A DNA stretch of 64,000 bases from Fibrella aestuarina BUZ 2 (GTDB lineage Bacteria > Bacteroidota > Bacteroidia > Cytophagales > Spirosomataceae), in contig NC_020054.1 in assembly GCF_000331105.1 (NCBI RefSeq), positions 6,275,815 to 6,339,814 of the forward strand, in the 5' to 3' direction. The notes below the pieces were generated by a model, which saw only the letters and a program-made list of their open reading frames with translations, did not search any database and was not told where the DNA came from. The translations under genes and the position numbers were made by a program. Below, in pieces: positions 1 through 7,363 of the stretch (the first letter of the stretch is position 1; every line of letters begins with the position of its first letter).

Positions 1-754
1 CCTGCGTGTAGATGACCTGTTCACTGTGCATGGTATGCGCCCGCACGTCGGTCGTTTTGATCGGTTGGAACGTACCTGCGCCCACGTGCAGCGTCAGTGT
101 ATCGTGGGCGATACCGCGTTGGGCCAAGTCATCGAAAACTGCGTCGGTAAAATGCAGGCCTGCTGTCGGTGCTGCTACGGCGCCTTCCTGCCGGGCATAA
201 ACGGTCTGGTAGGCGGTACTGTCGGCTTCCGTAGCAGCGCGTTTGAGGTAAGGCGGCAGCGGCATCTGCCCCGCCTGCTGCACGATTTCAGCAAACGAAA
301 CAGGAGCGGGTTGCCAGCGGAACCGTATCTCGTTGGTATCAGCATCGGCCCATTCGGCGGTTAACACGGTATCGCCAAGGGGCATCTGCAAGACTTCATC
401 GGCTTTCCAGCGTTTCCGGTTGCCCACCATGCACTGCCACATGGTCTCGCCCAGATCGGCCATCGCGCTGGTAATCGGGCGGTCGGCGGGGGCGGGGTTT
501 AGCAGAAACAGTTCGACGATGCCACCGGTAGCGCGGGTAAAAAGCAGCCGCGCCGGAATCACCTTCGTATTATTGAAGACCAGATAACTGTCGGGCGGGA
601 GCAGATCGGGCAGTTCGCGGAACGTATGGTGCGCGAGTTGGCCCTGTCGGTAGACCAGCAGCTTCGACCCATCGCGCTGCGACAGGGGAAACCGGGCAAT
701 GCGCTCGTCGGGCAGGTCGTATTGAAACTGATCGAGTACTAAATCAGGCAGCAT
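1..754 (-). CDS. queA: tRNA preQ1(34) S-adenosylmethionine ribosyltransferase-isomerase QueA (partial)
   Basis: The reading frame begins with ATG at 754 and runs off the left edge of the window, so about 251 N-terminal residues are present and the C-terminus is missing. The translation shows QueA signatures in order: VFNNTKVIPARL near residue 60, EGAVAAPTAGLHFT near residue 200, and LHVGAGTFQPI followed by HTMHSE at the window edge. QueA transfers and isomerises the ribosyl part of AdoMet onto preQ1 in tRNA, giving epoxyqueuosine in the cytoplasm. The start overlaps the 3' end of the upstream membrane-protein gene by 11 bp, so the two are probably co-translated. Identification is firm; only the missing end limits it. 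Confidence 0.93.
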   Translation of the reverse strand, partial: MLPDLVLDQFQYDLPDERIARFPLSQRDGSKLLVYRQGQLAHHTFRELPDLLPPDSYLVFNNTKVIPARLLFTRATGGIVELFLLNPAPADRPITSAMADLGETMWQCMVGNRKRWKADEVLQMPLGDTVLTAEWADADTNEIRFRWQPAPVSFAEIVQQAGQMPLPPYLKRAATEADSTAYQTVYARQEGAVAAPTAGLHFTDAVFDDLAQRGIAHDTLTLHVGAGTFQPIKTTDVRAHTMHSEQVIYTQ

Positions 755-1262
755 CGTCGACCGGGGGTTTCATCATCAGCCGCACGGGTAGCGAAACGAT
801 CACGATACCCAGAATAGCGGTACTGAGCGGCAACAACCAGGCGTAATCGGAAGCGCCCACGTTGGTGCGGTTGTTATTGTTCAAGAACGAGAGTACCATC
901 AGGCCCAGCGCCAGGATGGTATTGAACGCCGCAGCCAGGGCATAGAACCAGTCGACGTACACCGCCGCCAATTCCTGCCGGTAGCCCTGCCACTGGGCCG
1001 GATTTGGGTTCGGAATTTTGTCGGCGGGTAGTTTAGGAAACAGCTTCGCCACGGCGTTGGTGACCACATAAACCAGAATGAAGAGAGCCACACTGGTATA
1101 AAAAACGGTTTCCCGGCTGAAATACTTCACGGCTTGACCTTCTTCGTTGAACCGAAACGCAACGTCGATCGGATACGAGATATAGCTACTTAACAGCAAC
1201 CCAACAAAACCCAGAATGGACAGAATCCGCCAGGTACGGATAAAAAAAGAACCAGCGCGCAT
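744..1262 (-). CDS. Four-helix integral membrane protein, DUF1648-like
   Basis: The 172-residue product has four hydrophobic segments at about residues 13-33, 54-74, 105-127 and 140-162, and no signal-peptide cleavage site. The loop with KIPNPNPAQW between helices 2 and 3 recalls DUF1648-type membrane proteins, but this is only a pattern resemblance. No catalytic motif is visible. It lies directly upstream of queA on the same strand and overlaps it by 11 bp. An exact copy of the Bacteroidota -7 octamer (TACCTTTG read on the minus strand) lies 31 bases upstream of its start. The function is not known from sequence. Confidence 0.8.
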   Translation of the reverse strand: MRAGSFFIRTWRILSILGFVGLLLSSYISYPIDVAFRFNEEGQAVKYFSRETVFYTSVALFILVYVVTNAVAKLFPKLPADKIPNPNPAQWQGYRQELAAVYVDWFYALAAAFNTILALGLMVLSFLNNNNRTNVGASDYAWLLPLSTAILGIVIVSLPVRLMMKPPVDDAA

Positions 1263-1292
1263 AGCTTTGGTTTAACAAGTGAAAATGGGCTG

Positions 1293-1300
1293 CAAAGGTA
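1293..1300 (-). promoter_or_regulatory. Candidate -7 promoter element TACCTTTG for the 1262 gene
   Basis: Read on the minus strand this is TACCTTTG, a perfect match to the Bacteroidota -7 consensus TAnnTTTG and the same octamer as upstream of the tRNA-Leu gene. No clear -33 TTG is seen at the expected spacing, so support rests on the octamer and its position. Confidence 0.45.
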
Positions 1301-1320
1301 CGACTGTTAACTGATTGGAA

Positions 1321-1460
1321 CGCGGATTGAACGGAAGCAGCGGATGCACACGGATTTTTATTTCAACAATGCCTGCACGCCACTTGCTTTTCTTCACCTG
1401 TGCAGGCATCTGGTTCATTCGATTAATCGGTGTATATCCCTTGCCTCCGTTTCGTCCGCG
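1321..1460. repeat. Long imperfect inverted repeat with CGGATT-type units
   Basis: The left arm (1321-1358) has cgcggatt, acggaagcag and cacggatt units, and the right arm (about 1424-1460) is an imperfect reverse complement of it. Between them is a perfect 10-bp stem (1369-1378 with 1400-1409, atgcctgcac). Repeats built from ACGGATT/GCGGATT units are dispersed in intergenic DNA of many environmental bacteria. This copy separates the divergent genes at 1262 and 1480. Confidence 0.6.
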
Positions 1461-1479
1461 TTCACCTTACCACTGATAT

Positions 1480-2046
1480 ATGAAAATTTACACTCGAACG
1501 GGCGATGCCGGACAGACATCGCTCATTGGTGGCCGGCGGGTGAGCAAGGCCAATTTGCGAATCGACACGTATGGCACGGTCGATGAACTCAATGCCTGGA
1601 TTGGGCTGCTGCGCGATCAGCCGATTAACGCCAATCGTCGGCTGCTGCTGAAAGAGATTCAGGACCGCCTCTTTACGGTCGGGGCCGAGCTGGCGACTGA
1701 TCCGGGTAAGACGATCCGCAAGGCGCTGCCCGCTATCGTCGACCATGACATAACACGCCTGGAAAACGAGATGGATACGATGGATGACGACCTGCCCGAG
1801 CTACGCCAGTTTGTGCTGCCAGGCGGGCACGCGTCGGTGTCGTACTGCCATTTGGCCCGAACGGTCTGCCGCCGGGCCGAACGCCTCGCCATCGCGCTCA
1901 ACGACGACGCCGAACAATTCGGCGGCCCGGTTGACCCGCTTGTGCTAACGTACCTGAATCGGCTCTCGGATTACCTGTTTGTGCTCAGCCGCAAAATGGC
2001 GAAGGAACTCGACGCCGAGGAAGTTACGTGGGAGCCGAGGGTGTAA
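1480..2046 (+). CDS. PduO-type cob(I)alamin adenosyltransferase
   Basis: The 188-residue protein has the usual length for a PduO-type ATP:cob(I)alamin adenosyltransferase. The N-terminal nucleotide-binding motif TRTGDAGQTSL lies at residues 5-15, FVLPGG at 111-116, RTVCRRAER at 127-135, and YLNRLSDYLFVLSR at 158-171. These are the conserved blocks of the family, including the Arg and Glu of the RRAER helix. It adenosylates cob(I)alamin in the cytoplasm to make the B12 coenzyme. No cobalamin riboswitch was recognised upstream, and no other B12 gene is nearby, so it is likely a lone salvage gene. Confidence 0.93.
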   Translation: MKIYTRTGDAGQTSLIGGRRVSKANLRIDTYGTVDELNAWIGLLRDQPINANRRLLLKEIQDRLFTVGAELATDPGKTIRKALPAIVDHDITRLENEMDTMDDDLPELRQFVLPGGHASVSYCHLARTVCRRAERLAIALNDDAEQFGGPVDPLVLTYLNRLSDYLFVLSRKMAKELDAEEVTWEPRV

Positions 2047-2049
2047 GCC

Positions 2050-2123
2050 ACCGTAGACAGTATGCCGTAGCGAATAAATAGGCACCGATAGCCTCTTACC
2101 TGCCACGGCATACTGTTCACGGT
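2050..2123. terminator. Bidirectional hairpin between convergent genes
   Basis: Two 19-base arms (2050-2068 and 2105-2123) match at 17 of 19 positions as inverted repeats. They lie between the plus-strand adenosyltransferase, which stops at 2046, and the minus-strand DoxX gene, which ends at 2126. This is the expected position for a shared terminator. Confidence 0.6.
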
Positions 2124-2125
2124 AA

Positions 2126-2539
2126 TCAGTCTCTGCCCAGCATCATCCGGTCAACGGAGTAGTAGTTGGACTGATGCGCCCAGATCAGGATGAAGAAGAT
2201 GATCGAATAGATCAATTGCGAGGCCACCACGTCCCATTTCTGCTGAAACGACGTACCCACGGTCAGGGCCATCATGAGAACACCCGCCACAAACGCCGAT
2301 ACGCGGGTGAAGAGGCCAATGGTCAATAGCAAACCCAGGATCAGCTCGATATACGACAGGGCGGTGCCAAACACATACACGGCAAAGCCAGGCAATGGGG
2401 TCTGACTAAAATCGGCCACCATTTTGTCACGAAATGCGCCCACGCCTTTGGCAAAACGGGAAATGGCATGGAACGAGAAATTGATGCCAATGGTGAGGCG
2501 TAATAAGAGGTAAGCCAAAAACTGATCAGACATTTTCAT
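2126..2539 (-). CDS. DoxX family membrane protein
   Basis: The product, 137 residues from the ATG at 2539, is a small four-helix membrane protein. The first helix carries RLTIGINFSFHAISRFAKG, like the DoxX N-terminus, followed by a helix with FGTALSYIELILGLLLTIGL and two further helices near residues 70-95 and 105-125. DoxX proteins are membrane proteins linked to redox or detoxification roles, but no specific substrate can be read here. The start at 2539 is preferred to a TTG 15 bases upstream; an ATG at 2533 is also possible. Confidence 0.85.
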   Translation of the reverse strand: MKMSDQFLAYLLLRLTIGINFSFHAISRFAKGVGAFRDKMVADFSQTPLPGFAVYVFGTALSYIELILGLLLTIGLFTRVSAFVAGVLMMALTVGTSFQQKWDVVASQLIYSIIFFILIWAHQSNYYSVDRMMLGRD

Positions 2540-2690
2540 ACGTACATGAGGCAAAAATCAATGAATCGACGCGGTCTGGCTCAGTAGCAGACCTATCCTA
2601 TGGAAAACGACGAGTCAGGCGATTTATCCGTTTCCGCGAAGAAATTGTTTAGTTTACGGCTAACCCCGTGATACCGAGCGCGTATTTTTC

Positions 2691-2698
2691 TATTTTTG
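2691..2698 (+). promoter_or_regulatory. Candidate -7 element TATTTTTG upstream of ilvE
   Basis: This octamer matches TAnnTTTG and lies about 130 bases before the ilvE start. That would give a 5' leader of roughly 125 bases. No clear TTG is seen at -33, so confidence is low. The leader contains no recognised leader peptide or T-box. Confidence 0.3.
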
Positions 2699-2828
2699 TT
2701 GTCAAAGCAACTAATTATGCGTTTGGCGTTTCGTGCCTGACGTTTCGCGTTACGGCAATACCCAACAGGTTGATGGTGAAGGCCAACGTTAAACGACAGA
2801 CATCAGATAGCAAACGCATCCCTATACC

Positions 2829-3899
2829 ATGACGACTGACTTGCTCCAGATTGAGATGCAGAAGGTGCCGCAGAGCCGCATCAAGGAAGTTGATTTCAAC
2901 AACTTGCCCTTTGGCAAGCACTTTTCCGACCACATGTTTGTGGCCGATTATGTCGATGGCGAATGGACCGACCTGCGGATCGTGCCCTTCAGCGATTTTT
3001 CGTTCAATCCAGCCCTGTCGTCGTTGCACTATGGTCAGTCGATTTTCGAAGGCCTTAAGGCGTACAAGAACGAGGCGGGCGACGTGCTGACGTTCCGCGC
3101 CCGCGACAACTGGGCGCGTATGAACGAGTCGGCTAAGCGGATGTGTATGGCTACCATCCCGGAAGAGGTGTTCATGGGCGGTCTGGAAGCCCTGCTCCGC
3201 ACCGATGCCGACTGGGTACCCAATCAGGCGGGCAGCTCGCTCTACATTCGTCCTTATATGTTTGCGACCGATGTGTTCCTGGGTGTAGCCCCGTCGAAGA
3301 CCTACCGGTTCTGCATTTTCACCTGCCCGGTTGGTGTGTATTACGCCAAGCCGCTGAAAGTAAAAGTCGAACTCGACTACATTCGGTCGGCACCGGGCGG
3401 CGTGGGTTACGCCAAGTGCGCGGGTAACTACGCCGGTTCGATGTACCCCACCCTGCTGGCCCAACAAGCTGGCTACGATCAGCTGATCTGGACCGACGCG
3501 ACCGATCACCAGTACATCGAAGAATCAGGCACGATGAACGTCATGTTCATCATCGACGGCAAGCTCGTTACGCCGGCCACGTCGGATTCGATCCTGCGCG
3601 GCGTAACCCGCGACAGCATCGTGCAGATTGCCCGGAGCTGGGGCATCACCGTCGAAGAGCGGAAAGTGTCGATCAATGAAGTCATCGAAGGTATTCAGAA
3701 TGGCTCGGTGACCGAAGCTTTTGGTGCGGGCACGGCCGTTGTGGTGTCGCCTTTCCAGGCTATCGGCTACGAAGGAACTGACTATATGCTTCCCGAACGC
3801 GCCCCGGCCGATTCATTTGCCGTTCGCGTGAAAGACTACATGACCGACCTCCGCACGGGCAAAATTGACGATCCGTTCGGCTGGGCAGTAAAGATCTAA
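2829..3899 (+). CDS. ilvE: Branched-chain-amino-acid aminotransferase
   Basis: This 356-residue PLP fold-type IV enzyme interconverts valine, leucine and isoleucine with their 2-oxo acids. The block GYAKCAGNYAGS carries the Schiff-base lysine at K196, and YIEESGTMNVMF at about 229-240 holds the conserved cofactor-contacting Glu and SGTMN. The N-terminal block LHYGQSIFEGLKAY at about 66-79 is also typical. The length fits the large bacterial/eukaryotic BCAT form. The gene appears monocistronic, with a hairpin immediately after its stop. Confidence 0.95.
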   Translation: MTTDLLQIEMQKVPQSRIKEVDFNNLPFGKHFSDHMFVADYVDGEWTDLRIVPFSDFSFNPALSSLHYGQSIFEGLKAYKNEAGDVLTFRARDNWARMNESAKRMCMATIPEEVFMGGLEALLRTDADWVPNQAGSSLYIRPYMFATDVFLGVAPSKTYRFCIFTCPVGVYYAKPLKVKVELDYIRSAPGGVGYAKCAGNYAGSMYPTLLAQQAGYDQLIWTDATDHQYIEESGTMNVMFIIDGKLVTPATSDSILRGVTRDSIVQIARSWGITVEERKVSINEVIEGIQNGSVTEAFGAGTAVVVSPFQAIGYEGTDYMLPERAPADSFAVRVKDYMTDLRTGKIDDPFGWAVKI

Positions 3900-3913
3900 G
3901 CATTCCATTTTAT

Positions 3914-3975
3914 ACGTAGAGACCGTTCTGGCGGTGTGGCAACAGCTTGCCGCATCGCCAGAACGGTCTCTACGT
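3914..3975. terminator. Perfect 20-bp hairpin after ilvE
   Basis: Arms 3914-3933 and 3956-3975 are perfect inverted repeats of 20 bases. The loop contains a second 5-bp stem (ggcaa at 3938-3942 with ttgcc at 3947-3951). The hairpin lies 15 bases after the ilvE stop and just before the next start at 3993, so it probably ends the ilvE transcript, although it has no strong T tract. Confidence 0.6.
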
Positions 3976-3992
3976 GTTTCTACCCTATCCCT

Positions 3993-4886
3993 ATGCGTTT
4001 ACTGTTCTTTTTGTGCTTCCTGCTGACGGCAGGCTTCCGGAGCGACAGACCGGCTTACCAGCTTTTTACCCAAACGGGCAAAGCCACATCGTTCGACAAA
4101 CTGGCGCGCGATGCCGCCAAGGCCGACGTAGTGCTCTTTGGCGAACTGCACAACAACCCGATTTGCCACTGGCTTCAGGTGCAATTGATGCAGGAACTGG
4201 TGCAGGCGCGGGGTAAGCAGCTTGTGCTGGGGGCCGAGATGTTTGAAGCCGACAACCAGAAAGCCCTCTCTGGGTACGTTAGTGGGCAGTTATCGGCCAA
4301 GGAGTTTGCCCAGCAGGCGCGACTATGGCCCAACTACAACACCGACTACCGGCCCGTTGTCGACTTGGCGCGCGAACAGAAACTGCCCTTCATCGCCACC
4401 AACGTACCCAGGCGGTTTGCCTCGCTAGTCGCCAGGCAGGGGCTGCCCGCCCTCGATACGTTATCGGCAGCCGACAAACGGCAAATGGCCTCCCTCCCAC
4501 TCACCGTCGACCTGACGCTACCCGGCTACAAGGGGATGCTCGACATGATGGGAACCCACGGCGGGCAGGCCTCAGCGGGAACCAGCGCCCAAGCCAATGG
4601 CGCCGCCGAAAACTTTGCCCGGGCGCAGGCGCTGAAAGACGCCACGATGGCGCGGTTCATCCTCGAAAACTGGAAACCGGGCCAGACATTTCTGCACCTG
4701 AACGGCGATTACCACTCCAAAAACTTTGAGGGGATCGTCTGGTACCTGCGCCAGCAGAAGCCCGATTTAAACATTGTCACGATTTCGTCGGTTGAAGCCG
4801 AAGCCATTCTGAAAGCTAAACCCGACTGGAAAGGCCTGGCTACCTACATACTGGCAATTCCCGCCGATATGACGAAGACGTATTAA
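3993..4886 (+). CDS. ChaN family haem-binding exported protein
   Basis: The 297-residue product begins with a signal sequence (MRLLFFLCFLLTAG). The ChaN/Cofac_haem_bdg family block DVVLFGELHNNPICHWLQ follows, with the conserved GE and H residues. Later blocks include LGAEMFEADNQ, the catalytic-like LPFIATNVPRR, and LHLNGDYHS near the C-terminus. Family members are exported or lipid-anchored proteins implicated in haem or iron handling. The start at 3993 is chosen because the longer frame reads back through the preceding hairpin. The neighbours are metabolic genes and give no further clue. Confidence 0.85.
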   Translation: MRLLFFLCFLLTAGFRSDRPAYQLFTQTGKATSFDKLARDAAKADVVLFGELHNNPICHWLQVQLMQELVQARGKQLVLGAEMFEADNQKALSGYVSGQLSAKEFAQQARLWPNYNTDYRPVVDLAREQKLPFIATNVPRRFASLVARQGLPALDTLSAADKRQMASLPLTVDLTLPGYKGMLDMMGTHGGQASAGTSAQANGAAENFARAQALKDATMARFILENWKPGQTFLHLNGDYHSKNFEGIVWYLRQQKPDLNIVTISSVEAEAILKAKPDWKGLATYILAIPADMTKTY

Positions 4887-4902
4887 GTTTGAGGTTATAG
4901 CA

Positions 4903-4960
4903 CCGAAGCTCCAGCTTCGGTTGCGCGACGCGGCATAGACAACCGAAGCTGGAGCTTCGG
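4903..4960. repeat. Cruciform-capable double palindrome
   Basis: Two perfect 21-base inverted arms (4903-4923 and 4940-4960) lie between the ChaN-like and nuclease genes. Each arm also contains its own 8-bp palindrome (ccgaagct with agcttcgg). The element can therefore fold as one long hairpin or as two short hairpins. It begins 17 bases after the upstream stop and may act as a terminator or processing site. Confidence 0.65.
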
Positions 4961-4973
4961 CATTACCTGAACC

Positions 4974-6383
4974 ATGACCATTCAATTTATGGGCGCTGCC
5001 CGCACCGTAACGGGCAGTAAGCACCTCATCACAACCAGCAGCGGTTACAAAATCCTGCTCGACTGCGGCCTGTTTCAAGGCATCAACACCGACGAACTGA
5101 ATCAGGAATTCCATTTCGATCCGGGCGAGGTCGACGCGCTGATTCTATCGCACGCGCACATCGATCACACAGGGCTGGTGCCCCGGCTGGTTCGGCAGGG
5201 ATTTAAGGGGTCTATCTACGCCACGCCGGCTACCATCGACCTCTGCCAAATCATGTTGCGGGATAGCGCCCGGATTCAGGAAAAAGACCTCGAACGCGTG
5301 AACCGCCGCCGTCAGAACCGGGGCGAGGCCGAACTGGAACTGCTCTATGACGAAGATGACGTGCAGCAGGCCCTTGACCAGATGCAGCCGGTCGATTACG
5401 GCAAACGGACGTACCTGACACCCGACATCAGCTTTCTGTATACCGATACGGGCCATTTGCTAGGGAGTGCCGCCATCAGCCTGAGCATCAAAGAGCCGGG
5501 TGCCGACGGCAAGCCTACCGAGAAGCGCGTTTTCTTCAGTGGCGACATCGGCCGACCCGACGACAAGATTTTGCGCACCTTCGAGACGTTTCCGCAGGCC
5601 GACTACATCCTGTGCGAATCGACCTATGGCGACCGGATTCACGAGCCGGAGCCCGACATGAAAGCCCACCTGTTGCGGATTGTGCAGGAAACTTGTGTCG
5701 ACAACCGGGGCAAGCTGCTGATTCCCGCCTTTGCCGTCGACCGGACGCAGGAATTAATCTACGCCCTCGATCAGCTCTCGAGTGAAGGAAAACTCCCCGT
5801 CATTCCCGTTTACATCGACTCGCCCATGTCGGTGAGTGCGACGCGCGTGATGCAGGATCATGAGGAAAACTTCAACCCAGAGATTCTGGCCTACATCAAG
5901 AAGGACGGCGACGCCTTCGATTTCCCGAACCTGCACTACATCTCCGACGTAGAAGACTCGAAGGCGATCAACAACCGGCCGGGGCCGTGCATCATCATCG
6001 CGCCCTCGGGCATGGCCGAGGCGGGGCGGATCAAGCACCACATCAAAAACAACATCGAAGACCCGAGCACGACTATCCTGTTTGTGGGCTATGCGTCGCC
6101 CAATAGCCTCGGCGGCGTGTTGAAGCGTGGCGACCGGGAGGTGACCATTTTCGGGGAGAAATTCGAGGTACGTGCCCACATCGAGGTGATGGATTCGCTC
6201 TCGGCCCACGGCGACGCCAACGAAATGCTGCAATTTTTAAGCTGCCAGAACCCTGCCGCCGTAAAAACGCTCTTTCTAGTGCATGGTGACTACGAGAAGC
6301 AACTCATCTGGAAAGGTAAACTGACCGCCGCTGGTTTTCAGCACATTGTCATTCCCGACCTGTACGAGCGGGTAGAGCTGTAG
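4974..6383 (+). CDS. MBL-fold / beta-CASP ribonuclease-like metallo-hydrolase
   Basis: The 469-residue protein has the metallo-beta-lactamase metal motif HAHIDH at 60-65 (H60, H62, D64, H65), H161 in DTGHLLGSA, and D191 in FFSGDIGRP. A beta-CASP insertion follows, with CESTYGDR and IPAFAVDRTQELIY. The C-terminal RMMBL segment carries VMDSLSAHGDANEML and FLVHGDYE. Family members are RNA-cleaving enzymes of the YSH1/CPSF-73-like class, and this set of motifs looks complete. It is cytoplasmic, with no signal peptide. A perfect hairpin follows the stop codon. Confidence 0.92.
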   Translation: MTIQFMGAARTVTGSKHLITTSSGYKILLDCGLFQGINTDELNQEFHFDPGEVDALILSHAHIDHTGLVPRLVRQGFKGSIYATPATIDLCQIMLRDSARIQEKDLERVNRRRQNRGEAELELLYDEDDVQQALDQMQPVDYGKRTYLTPDISFLYTDTGHLLGSAAISLSIKEPGADGKPTEKRVFFSGDIGRPDDKILRTFETFPQADYILCESTYGDRIHEPEPDMKAHLLRIVQETCVDNRGKLLIPAFAVDRTQELIYALDQLSSEGKLPVIPVYIDSPMSVSATRVMQDHEENFNPEILAYIKKDGDAFDFPNLHYISDVEDSKAINNRPGPCIIIAPSGMAEAGRIKHHIKNNIEDPSTTILFVGYASPNSLGGVLKRGDREVTIFGEKFEVRAHIEVMDSLSAHGDANEMLQFLSCQNPAAVKTLFLVHGDYEKQLIWKGKLTAAGFQHIVIPDLYERVEL

Positions 6384-6391
6384 CCGCTACC

Positions 6392-6427
6392 TAGACCTAT
6401 AAGGTTTCAAAAAACCTTATAGGTCTA
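6392..6427 (+). terminator. 16-bp perfect hairpin terminator after the MBL nuclease
   Basis: Arms 6392-6407 and 6412-6427 pair perfectly around a 4-base loop. The hairpin begins 8 bases after the stop codon, and a T-rich run follows about 15 bases later. Confidence 0.7.
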
Positions 6428-6458
6428 CCAGCCCAGCAACATTTTTTTCAAAAAACCC

Positions 6459-6490
6459 TTGCAAAAGGCCATTTGAGCCTATTACCTTTG
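6459..6490 (+). promoter_or_regulatory. Bacteroidota-type promoter of tRNA-Leu
   Basis: A -33 TTG (6459-6461) and a -7 TACCTTTG (6483-6490) are separated by 21 bases, matching the Bacteroidota consensus of TTG, about 19-21 bases, TAnnTTTG. Transcription would start about 20 bases before the tRNA at 6517. This is one of the main pieces of evidence for the phylum. Confidence 0.75.
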
Positions 6491-6516
6491 CAGTCCCAAC
6501 ACGAGGGAAAGTATCT

Positions 6517-6603
6517 GCCGAAGTGGTGAAATTGGTAGACACGCACGTTTCAGGGGCGTGTGTCTTTACGGACATGCGAGTTCGAGTCTCGCCTTCGGCA
6601 CCA
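6517..6603 (+). tRNA. tRNA-Leu (anticodon CAG)
   Basis: The acceptor stem GCCGAAG (6517-6523) pairs with CTTCGGC (6593-6599), followed by discriminator A and an encoded CCA. The D-arm has the Leu-type GGTAGAC, and the anticodon stem CACGT/GCGTG flanks a loop with CAG at 6551-6553. A long variable arm and a T-arm with GTTCGAGTC follow. The tRNA reads CUG codons, which are abundant in this GC-rich window. A promoter and a terminator frame the gene as a single-gene unit. Confidence 0.96.
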
Positions 6604-6632
6604 AGCCTGCTAGATTACTAGCAGGCTTTTTT
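6604..6632 (+). terminator. Intrinsic terminator of tRNA-Leu
   Basis: A 9-bp stem (6604-6612 with 6619-6627, agcctgcta/tagcaggct) is followed directly by a T run. It begins at the base after the CCA end of the tRNA. It is one of the few textbook rho-independent terminators in the window. Confidence 0.85.
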
Positions 6633-6735
6633 ATTGTCTGGCCATGCGTTTTCACCGCTCAGTATAGAATCGGAAATAAATAGCGGTAAAGCAACGTATT
6701 CTCGTTTGTAGACAAACTAACACCATGCTTTTGCC

Positions 6736-7131
6736 ATGACGTTTGCCTCCTTACTAGCCGTCTGCACTGGCTTGATCAGCCTGCTACAACCGAACGAGTC
6801 GACGATATCAAAACAGGACTCAGGTCGCTTAAAGTCGCCTCCCCAATACGCTTTAACGGCTAATCAGCATCAGCGAAAACGTGTCTTTTCGTTGGTGGTA
6901 CGTCCAGGCAAGACACAATCAGGTACAGCCATTAATCTGCCCGTTGGTATTGATGAGCGGACCGTAATGGTTCGTTCAGGAGGAAAGCGGCTTACATCAG
7001 ATGAGGGATACTTAGTCGTTCCGAGCGCAAACCGGATTCGGATACTGGACGACCGCGCCTTACAATCAGGCCAACCACTGATTATTTCTTACGAACTGCT
7101 GACACCTCTTCATAAGCCTAGTTCGCTTTAG
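6736..7131 (+). CDS. Small exported protein with a SprA-like beta motif
   Basis: The 131-residue product has a hydrophobic N-terminus (MTFASLLAVCTGLISLL) that may be a signal peptide. The second half contains GYLVVPSANRIRILDDRAL followed by SGQPLIISYEL. This recalls the repeated GxVTIxNxxILxSGxxIxVSYE motif of the gliding/T9SS protein SprA and related barrels, here as a single copy. The gene has lower GC than its neighbours. It stands alone between the tRNA terminator and a convergent hairpin. A function cannot be assigned. Confidence 0.65.
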   Translation: MTFASLLAVCTGLISLLQPNESTISKQDSGRLKSPPQYALTANQHQRKRVFSLVVRPGKTQSGTAINLPVGIDERTVMVRSGGKRLTSDEGYLVVPSANRIRILDDRALQSGQPLIISYELLTPLHKPSSL

Positions 7132-7242
7132 CTAACCCTCCTTTCGATTTCTGCACTCGGCCAATACGAGACCATTATTGGCCTCCCGAACGCTGGCTGA
7201 ACCAGACTGTGTGGCACCTAACGTACCCAGACAGTTACTACG

Positions 7243-7307
7243 CCTCTAAATGCCTCAGGGCCGTAACGCGCTATGCTAGCAAAATACGGCCCTGAGGCAT
7301 TTAGAGG
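7243..7307. terminator. 23-bp perfect hairpin between convergent genes
   Basis: Arms 7243-7265 and 7285-7307 are perfect 23-base inverted repeats. They lie between the plus-strand small protein (stop 7131) and the minus-strand lipoprotein (end 7364), as expected for a bidirectional terminator. The remaining bases of the gap hold nothing else recognisable. Confidence 0.7.
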
Positions 7308-7363
7308 TAACCAAGAAGTAGCAAGATCAAGCTATGCGGCGGACAAAAGCGCCACCCAATCGA

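Noticed and set aside
1263..1479. Cobalamin riboswitch upstream of the adenosyltransferase gene
   Set aside because: No B12-box was recognised; the region is explained by the inverted repeat.
2715..3509. Long minus-strand open frame (264 codons) antisense to ilvE
   Set aside because: It lies opposite a clear gene in high-GC DNA, has no recognisable domain, and follows from the GC-rich third codon positions.
6517..7310. tRNA-Leu as an integration site for a mobile element
   Set aside because: No duplicated tRNA 3' end, integrase or mobile gene was found downstream; only one small gene and a hairpin are present.
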